From assembly GCA_004369045.1 (NCBI GenBank), contig ML213517.1:688757-752756 (forward strand): a stretch of DNA of 64,000 nt, in the 5' to 3' direction. Numbering within the stretch: the stretch's first letter is position 1; each line of letters begins with the position of its first letter. The notes under the pieces are model-generated. The model searched no databases. It was given only the letters and a program-made list of their open reading frames with translations, and was not told where the DNA came from. Made by a program: the position numbers and the translations under genes. This DNA is from Heliocybe sulcata. Taxonomy: Eukaryota > Basidiomycota > Agaricomycetes > Gloeophyllales > Gloeophyllaceae. Below, in pieces: positions 46,163 through 55,096 of this stretch.

Positions 46163-46851
46163 GACTGTATTCTGAATGTCGAGGAGGGATGGTGGCATAC
46201 TCTCAACCTGAGGGTGCTTAAATACTGACGGTTCGAGCACAAAGGAGGTGCTCGCACGTAAAGGATGCTCATGGCGACTGTGGCATTCCCTGGCTGTTCG
46301 CGGCCTGTGGCATTGATGACCCTGGTGGAAGAAGCACAGAAGGCTAGAAAAATCACGGAATGTGATTACGATGGCGACGAGATTGCGGTGAGTTGATTTT
46401 TGGTTTCTTTGTTGGTGACTTCTGACATTTGTCATTTTGAAAGCGTCCGCCTCCTCGGTTCTCCGTCAAGCGGATTTCACCCGACGTTCCGAGGCAACAT
46501 GTGGTTGCGTATCGAGCTAGCCAATGAGTGTAGGAGCGCTTGACGACTGACCTTCTATGTGGCGTACGATAAGGTTTGTTGGGTGGCACAGCTGCCACAA
46601 AGAAGCGCATTGATGTTACATAAGCTCACCGCGTGTTCCTGTTGCTCTTGATGACCCTGTCCCTCCGTTTCCAGCTGAACAATGGAGAAGCTTGGTTCGA
46701 ACCCGATTATCTTGCCTTGCGGCTGATGCTTTTACCACCATGCCACATAACAACGTGCCACCATCCTCTTTGCGTATAAGAGGGCCTGGTCGCACTTTTT
46801 CACCCACAACTTCGCTTTCTGTACTTCGCGCCGCTATTTGTCACTGTCATC
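46163..46851. promoter_or_regulatory. Bidirectional promoter, module copy 4
   Basis: A 689-bp spacer, colinear (inverted) with the copy 3 spacer. The kinase-side GCGTATAAG box lies about 75 bp from the start; a CBM-side TATTTAAG lies about 55 bp from its start. GTGGCAC (46583-46589) and TGCCAC (46593-46598) form an inverted pair, and another GTGCCAC lies at 46755-46761. Confidence 0.65.
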
Positions 46852-48096
46852 ATGTCCGACGCAGAGTCTTCCCAGTTGCTCCTCATATTGGACAAGCTGG
46901 CCGGCCACTTCTCCGACCCGTACATCCTGCCCCTTGAGGGTCTTGACCGTGGCAGCCACCACAGGGCGAGTTCTCGTTGTCCCTCGATGCCAGCGGTCGT
47001 GGTGCTGACATCGAGTCTTGCTCACAGACATACGTCGTCACCTTTGCGAGCGGCGTGAAACGTGTGGTCAGGATCAGTGACCCTTTCTTCCGTCAGTTTG
47101 GGTCGGGTATCGTGCCACCGCCAAAAATGCGTTCTGAAGTGAGATATGCCATTTTCCATCTAAAGGCTACGGAAGTTCAGAGGCCATGTCAGATTGCTAC
47201 TATCAAGTATCTCCGCGAGCATACCAAGATACCTGTGCCAGACGTGGTGTACTACGATGATGACAAGGATGGCAGCATCGGGGCTGAGTGGATGGCCATG
47301 GAATATGTATGTGGCATGCTATTGCTTTCCTGTCCAATTATAAACCAAACATCAGGTCGAGGGTAATCGATTGCTTGGTATCTGGGCAGACCTGTCTCCT
47401 GAACAGCGCACCGCCGCGGCAGTCTCCATCGCAGACGTCGAACGCCAACTTCTCAGTCTGCGTTTCGACAGTATCGGCAGCCTGTACGATGGCGGCCGCG
47501 TCGGGCCTATGACGTTCCTCCCGTCCAACAACAGCGGCGACACCGCACCTCCGGACGAGACCAAGTGCGGGCCCTTCGCCTCTATCCAGGAGTGGTTGGT
47601 AGCGGTGGCGCTCGGGGAGTTGGAGTACAAGACTAGCCTTGCGACGACGGCTGAGAAGGAGGCGCACCGCGCGGCTACGGTTCGGAGTCTGCGGTCGACG
47701 ACTGTATTCGACGACCCTGCCGTGCAGGACCTGTGCGCTGTCGCGCTGCACCATATCGACCTGACGCCTGGGAACATTATCGTCGACCCGCGCGACCCCG
47801 CGCGGATTGTGGGCGTCATCGACTGGGAGGGGGCAAAGACCGTGCCGCTGTTTGCTATAAGGCCGCGGTGGTACTCTCGCCTGAAGACGCTCCGGCTGGC
47901 TGGGGAGGAGGAGGTGCGCGCGCTGCAAGTCCGCACGCGCGAGGCGATTCGGGAGGGTGTGCCGGAGTGGTACGACGCGACGGATGAGCGGGGACGTGGG
48001 TTGAGGGAGGTGCTGCGCCTTGCTGAGACGAGTACTTGGGATCCTGCCGAGGTGCAGTTTGAGGCGGTTGATCGGGACGTGCGTGGGTTGAGTTAG
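46852..48096 (+). CDS. APH-like kinase, module copy 4 (359 aa)
   Basis: Exons 46852-46965, 47028-47138, 47193-47306 and 47356-48096 encode 359 aa. It is the closest paralogue of copy 3 and lies in inverted orientation about 26 kb away. Motifs: TYVVTF, VVRIS, EHTKIPVPDV, hinge EWMAMEY, LHHIDLTPGN and VIDWEGAKTVPLFAIRPRW, with all catalytic residues present. The first intron has the same GC-AG ends and CTGAC branch as copy 3. The second intron (47139-47192) is 54 nt and free of stops, so its retention would add 18 residues without breaking the frame; the copy 3 equivalent is 55 nt. The 3' half is markedly GC-rich compared with copy 3. The substrate is unknown. Confidence 0.87.
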
Positions 48097-48281
48097 TGGG
48101 TGGATTGGGCGTAGTTGTGGCGCGAGTGAATGTGTGATGATGGAAGAACGGGGAGTGAGGCTCAATAGGTTGTCCCAGAGACGTTTTAGCAAGGAATACA
48201 GAAAGTCAACGGATCTAGCGTGTGGGACCTTGATATCGATTAAGAGGGATGATGAGTTCGTCAGGTTTGGTGTACTATGTT

Positions 48282-48575
48282 ATCCTCATAACCGTCGTCA
48301 GCCTTGTAGGAGCAGGTGAGAGAAGTCCCAGCGCCCTGAAGTCGCGCATAGAGGACCGCCCAGGCCCGCGCACATTTACGACATCTCGTACTTCACCGGG
48401 TTCGGCGTGTCCACGGTGGTGTACTGGCTTGTGAACGTTGGGTGCCTCTAAGACATTTGAGGAGGTGCATTTGTCTGGGTTCTTCGAGAGTGAGAATGGT
48501 GACACGGAGAAGTCGAGGAGTACTGGGGATAGTAAGCGTGTGGAACAGGTCGTTTTACATGAAGTGTGGGAGTAG
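48282..48575 (+). pseudogene. 3'-end fragment of an NCS1 transporter gene
   Basis: This block aligns with the last intron and last exon of NCS1 copy A (22376-22740 region): ATCCTCATAA...GTCGTC..CCTTGT, a shortened last intron, then [21 protein letters not shown] and FEEVHLSGFFESENGDTEKS, ending in a stop at the equivalent place. The intron carries a deletion, the coding part has a gap just after VYWLVNV that shifts the frame, and no upstream exons exist. It is therefore a non-functional fragment. It sits directly behind module copy 4, whereas near module copy 3 the NCS1 gene lies on the CBM side. Confidence 0.75.
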
Positions 48576-49230
48576 AGGGTCATGCCTCTTGGTCGTAGAC
48601 ACAGTGGCTCCGTGTGTATCTTGACTTTTGCGTGCTAGCCTGGTGAAGGGGCCTTGGGATGGCCGGCATTGCAGCATCAAGCCCCGCCAATGCAAGTTAA
48701 ACCCATAGAAATTAGTTGGCAGCTAAGTAAAAGGCGCTGGACTAATGCGATGCATACGCACTGGTCTCCATGGTGCCATCAGTGTTTGCGAGTATGATTC
48801 ACTTAGCAAATGCTACATTAATATCCTATCAAACTTACTTAGAGGTAACGAGATGAGATTTTCTTAAAGATTATATCACCGGAGAAGTCGATTGAAGAAG
48901 GATGGACACGCTTGTGCCACAGACGCGAACTCACGTGATGTGTCACGGACAGCCTGCCCACGTGCTTTGGCTTCTGGCGTCACAGCTGACGCCGTCTACG
49001 CGCCCCGACGGACTCTTGTGGCAAACTATGGCGACGAGACTACCGCATGTGGCAAGCCTAGCCGATGCTAATGAAGGAGCAATCAACGTCATCGGATGCC
49101 TTCAAGCTTCAGCCTCATCGTCCTTGACGTCACTCTGCTCATATGTAGCGCGTTGATATGACCCCCAACGCAAGTCTCTGGCTTACACTCTACTACCCAT
49201 ACGCTCCTCTTACCAAGATATACGACTAAC
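48576..49230. other. Intergenic, nothing recognised
   Basis: About 650 bp. The right end is the promoter of the small membrane protein gene. Confidence 0.5.
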
Positions 49231-49651
49231 ATGAGCAATACTGGAACGCGCGGTCAATCCTTTGGTGGGCGGACAGCAGGCGGCGGAAGCAAGGTGCGTG
49301 TCTCTTCTGTTGTTCTGCGCGGCATAAGCGAGTACTTACCTGAACCCGCTTGGCCGCGTAGACGCTATGGGGTGGTATTGTGGTCGTCTCAGCAGGCTGC
49401 CTGGGCTTCTGGTATTCCCTGGGTGCACATCATGAGAGTAAGCAGGCGGATCCCGTGAACGGCGGCCGTGTGCCCACCTGTGAGTTATTCCAGAGAACCT
49501 CATCAGTTCTCGAGTCGAGACTGACTGCGCTCGTGTTCTAGGGGAATACCGTATCCAGCAGGCACAGGCACCAGCAGACAGTGCAGAGAACCCCGCAACA
49601 CTCAGAACGCCTCAAGGCGACGAGAATGAGAAGGAGAGGAAGTCGCAGTGA
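49231..49651 (+). CDS. Small single-pass membrane protein (96 aa), family member 2
   Basis: Exons 49231-49293, 49362-49479 and 49542-49651 encode 96 aa. A Gly/Arg/Thr-rich N-terminus (TRGQSFGGRTAGGGSK) is followed by one hydrophobic helix (GIVVVSAGCLGFWYSLG), then RVPTWEYRIQQ and a hydrophilic Glu/Lys tail. As in the gene at 7130, the first intron is phase 0 just before the helix and the second splits the Trp codon T|GG. Function unknown. A mitochondrial or ER membrane protein is possible. Confidence 0.75.
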
Positions 49652-50152
49652 GAAGGGAGAGTTGGACAGTTTGTGTGTACGATAATATGCGTGTAATATC
49701 AAAGCTATATTCTTCTGCCCTCCTGACCTGCACATCGTGCCTGACATCTCACACCGTCCTGCCCTTGTTAGAATCCCGCCGTGGGTCCCAGCGCCATCCG
49801 ATCCCGCCGTGTGATCGAAGGCCCGACGTCAGCACCCGACGCGCCTGCCAATCGGCGCCACCGCGTCGATGCGCCTTCGCTGCCCGTCCACATCGCCCGT
49901 CTCAGCGAATCGCAGGCGAATGTCGGTTCCGGGAAGCGTGAAAGAAGCATCGGTGCCACTCCGGGAGAACCGTCGATCTCAGTCAGCCGTGGTCTCACCG
50001 TCTGTCCCGATTAATCGCGCGTCATCCCGCCAGCCACCCGTCAACGCTCGCGCATATAAGCGGCCCCTCTCCTCGCCATGGGTCTCAATCAACTTTACCT
50101 CTATCCACAGCCTTCTACTACCTTTTGAACAATCTCGAACATTTATTTTACG
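49652..50152. other. Spacer between small membrane protein genes 2 and 3
   Basis: About 500 bp, GC-rich. A CATATAAG TATA-like box near 50052 precedes the next gene by about 100 bp. Confidence 0.45.
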
Positions 50153-50773
50153 ATGAGTCACCATATCCCTGTCGTTCCACGCGGTGCTGAGGGCAAGGGC
50201 GGCCGGGTACGTCTATCCTATCTTCGAGTGTCTGGAGTATGTTGATGCAAGTGTGCCGCAGGCGCTAGCAGGTGGCTTTTTCCTGGTCGCATCGGGCTTC
50301 GGGCTCTTCTACGCCAACCTCCACCGGCGGCAGCGCAACAAGGAGATGTACGACTCTTTAAAGCCCGGTGCTTGGCCAACCTGTACGTTCTCTTCCTCTG
50401 CAATACCCACGATAGCTGACGCCCGCCGTTTCAAGGGCAATTCCGGATGCGCCAAGCCGCCAACATCTCCGACGCCCCCGTGCACGAGGGCACCATCACC
50501 CTCAAAGCCTCGCGCATCGAGCCGCGCACTGTTTCGCCGCGCGCCTCCGAGCACAACAGCGGGCACTCGGTCATTGGGAAGGAAAAGGTGCCGCAGCCCG
50601 CGTTTGACGAGGAGGGGAACCTGAACCAGCTCAACCCGCACAAGAATATCAGCCAGCCGGCGCCGCAGCGGGACCGCGGGGATGGGCGGCCGTATACCAA
50701 GAGCCCGGATATGTATGATAGGGGGTTGAGGAGGGAGAAGGAGATGCAGACGAGGGATAGGCAGGCTTTGTAG
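50153..50773 (+). CDS. Small single-pass membrane protein (170 aa), family member 3
   Basis: Exons 50153-50206, 50262-50382 and 50436-50773 encode 170 aa. The membrane helix is ALAGGFFLVASGFGLFYA, followed by NLHRRQRNKEMYDSLKPGAWPTWQFRMRQ-like sequence and a long hydrophilic Pro/Arg/Asp-rich tail. It has the same intron positions as the genes at 7130 and 49231 (phase 0 before the helix, T|GG in the Trp codon). The tail is about 80 residues longer than in member 2. Function unknown. Confidence 0.75.
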
Positions 50774-51619
50774 GCGCGCGGACGGGATGTATTGGTGATT
50801 CAGGTGTACGATATTGGACGCTGATTAGGATGTATCATTATTATAACATGAATGTACGATATCGGCAGCGGGTCGACTCTGTGTTAGATGGCAGTGAGTT
50901 ATACTTGGGAGGTGCAAGACTACTTTTCCAAAACGTTTGTCTTGTGTATTCCAGGGTGCCATCCAAGTCCAGATATATGCGTAAGTCCTGTTCTATACTT
51001 AGCCCATGGCACAAAGCTAACCATTGTCCAACGCCTAGGAGGTTGTGGATGAATAAGTGCCGAAATACTGTGAGGGCCTTCAGAAGGTCCTGGATATATG
51101 CGCGAATATGAAGCGCATCTACGAAGTACCAAGACAAGCATGGAGGGAGCGTCAGTGCCTTTCGAGCAACGGACAGGCACAGCGAGTCCGGGACTGCCAG
51201 GACGTACATGCTAATGCCACTCACCGCGAGTTAAAAAAAATTCGACTGCAGATACTAGGGTAGAACTCTGGAAGTTCGTAGCAGTACGAAAGGAATACGG
51301 GAGGCTGACGGCGAACGCGTGTGGCTGGCCTGCGCGTGTTGTCACGCCCACGTGAGAGGCACGCAGATATCACTGTAACGTCTTCTTTTCTCTCTATCAC
51401 GTGAGTTTGTACTCGCGTGTGACTGGCCTCTTTCAGTCGAGTAGGATCGCCTGAATATAGGATTAAGGACCTATGCGGGTTGCTGGATTCGCGGCGAGGG
51501 CGTAGAACCAGACAGATGCGTTGTCCTGAAAAAACTGCTACTAGAGAGAGCCGCCAAGCCTGACTACATGGTCCACAGTCAAATCCAATGAAAGCAAGCG
51601 GTTATGAGCACTTCAAGCT
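50774..51619. other. Intergenic, nothing recognised
   Basis: About 850 bp. A minus-strand frame at 51224-50841 is open for 127 codons, but no family features or start context support it. Confidence 0.45.
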
Positions 51620-53528
51620 TCAAGCTCTGAACATGACGACATCAACAGAGGGAGCGTGGAGCGCACGGTCGCTTTCACCCCCTGTAAAGTAGAGCAGGTT
51701 GACTGGTGCGTCGTTACGCATACCCCAGATATCCTGACCATTCCAGTAAGGATAGCAGCCCATATGTCTCTGACCGTTATAAAAGCCGAGGCCAGTGTCG
51801 AGTCTACACGGTGCTCAATCCCAAGCTGACCATCGTACAGGAGTTGGAAATTCTTACCTAAACTCATCCCGCCGGCCGCTTGACCGAAGCGGCACTCTAC
51901 CCGACACGTGGAGGGTCGCAAGCGCATCGGTGCCGTTCAGAACGAAGGACTCTGCGTACAGAGTGCCTTTGCGTACGCTGACGACGGCCGCGCTCTCCCC
52001 GTCTTGGCTGGACCAGGTACCGGCGTAAAGCGCAGCAGCCATGTCGGAGAGCGCTCGGTCGACGCCCGGTTGCATCATCTCGAACGCATCATACGCGAGC
52101 TTTGCTGCGTCGGGGTAGCGGGCGGCCATGAGGACGACGATACCGTAGTTCGTCCCGGGATGAAACGCCATTGCAGAATGGTAGCCAGCCATCGCACCGA
52201 CTAGATGCCATGCAGTATGAGACATCAATGCTGACAGCGCGAAACAAACCGAACACCTCACGTTTCCAGTATATCTTCCTAGCCCGACCGTTGGAATCCT
52301 TTGCTTTGACGATTTCCCAAGTAAATCCCATCTGCGTCCAGTCGTCCTCTTCGAAATCATGGACAGGCCGGAGCCATTTGTCCAACGTGTGCTTTTTGAT
52401 CAAACTCTTCGGATGCGCGGGGTTGAGTAGAGTCTGCAGGACCGTTATGCAGTCAGATAGGGACGAGAATTGGCCCCCAGGAGCGTCATGGCATCAAGAA
52501 AGTCTTGATCCTGCTCAATCGGTCAAGCTCAAGTACATCACGGTCTAGCAAAGTACTCACAGCTACTTCAGGAGCGACAGATGGAACAACAATGTGCTCC
52601 TTATTATCTCTAGTAGCGAGGAAATGACTCCCATTAAGGCCCAACGGATGGAAAATATCACGATGAAGCAGCTCGGCGTATGTTTTCGGCTCTTTGTCCG
52701 GGCTCTTGCTGGCAGCTCGATTCGCAGCAACCAACGCAAGACCAAGGAGCCCCGTTCCAGCGTTCGAATACGCGGGATAAGACCAAGGAGGAGATACGAG
52801 CTTGATATTCCTGATAGCTTCAAAAAGCGCTTCGTGCGACGCGAAAGGATGCCCGTTCGTGGGCGGAGGCCCGCCTCCCTTCAAATCCCGAGGCCAGTCC
52901 TTCACTGTGCCGGGCGGCCAGTCTCTGCCCAAGCCCGACATATGACTGGCCAGTTGAAACAGGGTCAAAGAGGACGGCTCGGACTTGTACGCAGGGTCAA
53001 AGCCGTCCAAGCGATATCCGAATCCTGGGAAGAATTTTTCGACTGGGTCATCCCTGTAAAGAGGATCAGACGGTGTAGGCACGAGCTCCCGGAGAACCCA
53101 TACCAAGACAACACTCCTTTCTGCTCCAGAATAAGCCCTTCAAGAGCTGTGAAGAGTTTCGCGACTGAGGCGATGCGGTAGCTCGAGTGGCTCGTGGTCA
53201 GAGGGGACTCTGATTCGTTAGCCCGCACCACTCCATAGTTTCTTTCGAGTATAGGGCCCGTGGAGGTGACAACTGCGACGGACAGGCTGTCTATGTCGCC
53301 TTGCGCAAAACGATTCGAGAAGAATTGCTCAACGTCTTTCGTTGCTTGCGCGATTGCAGGGTCACTGATAGAAGCAGGCGTCTCGACGAATAGTTTAGGC
53401 AGAAAGGGGAGGCAACTAAACCTCTCTGTTTCCTGGTCTTGAGTGGAGAAGATCTGGGAGCGAGAGTAGTATAGGCCTAGAGCAACTGCCACTATCCCTA
53501 CGGCAATAGCTTTCACCGTAGATGCCAT
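51620..53528 (-). CDS. Beta-lactamase-related serine hydrolase (AmpC/LACTB-like), one apparent frameshift
   Basis: The start MASTVKAIAVGIVAVALGLYY is a signal anchor. The catalytic S-x-x-K is S121-VAK in YRIASVAKLFTALEG, followed by DDPVEKFFPGFG, MSGLGRDWPPG, a Y-S-N triad motif (PAYSNAGTG) and FHPLGLNGSHF. After an intron the frame should run LLGGQFSSLSDCITVLQ, but a G run at 52473-52477 (CCCCC on the plus strand) is one base short and shifts it. Beyond that the coding sequence is again perfect: WLRPVHDFEEDDW, GAMAGYHSAMAFHPG, and a C-terminal beta domain ending VVMFRA at 51620. Fungal members are penicillin-binding-like hydrolases/esterases of unknown substrate. The single homopolymer change may be a real mutation or a sequencing error. 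Confidence 0.75.
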
Positions 53529-55096
53529 TCTTGCTGAAGTGATGCCGGAGGAGGAGAGCTGCCTATCAAGGTGCAACGGGAGTTGCAGTATACAGGGGAG
53601 AGGCCAGCAGTCCTACTTACAGAGATGCCGGATATCACCAGATCAAGGAGTCCTGTGTTTCGGAAAGGAAGGACTGAGTCTCCATAAAGGGAGCGCTGCG
53701 TGGGGCCACGGGCAAGTCGGCGGATTGATCTCCGTGCAGACTGGCATCGGGGCAGTCGCGTTCAGCCCATTTGGTTCTCCTATGTATGGTATGGTGTACG
53801 GTGCATCGTGATCTTCACTTACGGCGCGCGTGCAGGGACGCCCACGGAAGAAGATATCGGCGTAAGAATGTGCGTATTTGGCTTCCGGAATTAGTTTGCA
53901 TTCATTCCGGCATACTTTCCCTGGGTGAGTCCTTCGTACGCTCCTTATCCGCTGTGAGCCGTGCCAACACTTCAGAAGAACAGAACACGTCCTAACCACA
54001 TCCTCCGTCATGTAATTTCGCAGATGACGACGCGGCACGGCCCAAGCGTCGAGAGGATCTCAAGCGATCAAAAATCGCATACACTGGCAGAAGGTCCGCG
54101 AAGTAGACCTGGAAAGGCCGCATGGCTTGACCCTCATCACGGGATCTTTGCGCTCTGTCTCAAATGCATTGCAAGGCCCGTTGGTGCCGCGCGCCTCGGT
54201 ACACCATCGCACCTCTGCGGCGGACGCCTCACTTTCCATATTTCCTGGCACCAGGGTAGCGTGAGGTCGTTATCCCGGGGAAATGCAACAGTCCTAGCGC
54301 AAATTCTCGAGTCTCGAGGAGATGCATCTTCGCGGTCCCCCCGCTGCCATCGCCGATGTCGCTTGCACTATCACGACTCCCCGCCTCACGCCCCTCGCAG
54401 TCGGCCTGGATATAACGGAAAGAGAACTCTGTGGTCGAGCCCTAGTACCGTGGAGAACGCATACTGCGTCCGTGCGACCGGCTCACGAAGAGACAGCAGA
54501 CGGAGGAACATCGATAATCTGTCAGAGTTTCTGGAGGGGATAGTCCCACGACGGATCGGACTCGACTCTGAATACGGAGCTGCGGTCGATGACTCAGACA
54601 AGAATTGAGGCTTGACAAGCCACACACCATAGAGTAGTAAGGCACTACGGGGCGAGCAAAATAGGAAATGGCCGAAGGGCAAAGAGAGATTCGAGCCACG
54701 GGAATATTGTCAGCGCAACGCAAAGTCACCATTACGGACGCGTGTGCGGCATTCGATCATGCGTTCTTCAGGAAACATTATCAATGCACGCACTCTGCGC
54801 CCTGCGTTGGATGCGCCGATGATCTGGCCAGCTTGCGCGTAAGTACCCAATGCCCAGACCAAGTTAAGATGCTCGAATACTGATCCTAAAGCAGCATGAC
54901 ACTATTTCATCTAGTGCATACAACGGCAAGGTAAACAAGAAATTTTACCTCAGTCAGCCATCTCAGTGTCAGACACGCCATCCTGCCGTTCCCGTGCCCT
55001 TGATTGGTCGATCAGGTACTTCAGGGTCGAAGTATTCTCGTCGCATCTGGATCAACGGCAGTGAGCTGCAGTAAGACCCTATACACACAATAGTAC
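53529..55096. other. Intergenic, nothing recognised
   Basis: About 1.6 kb. Open frames such as 53961-54608 (plus) lack family features. No repeats noted. Confidence 0.5.

Larger units (their letters stand above)
45615..48096. repeat. Inverted segmental duplication, arm 2 (partner 19125-21610)
   Basis: Counterpart of arm 1. A broken NCS1 3' end follows directly at 48282-48575. Confidence 0.8.

Noticed and set aside
46693-46705. TTCGAACC motif resembling a tRNA T-loop
   Set aside because: No cloverleaf can be folded around it, and the region is simply the conserved kinase-side promoter of module copy 4, with a counterpart lacking the motif in copy 3.
50841-51224. 127-codon minus-strand frame between the membrane-protein and beta-lactamase genes
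   Set aside because: Looks partly protein-like, but no family pattern, no clear start and no splice partners were found.
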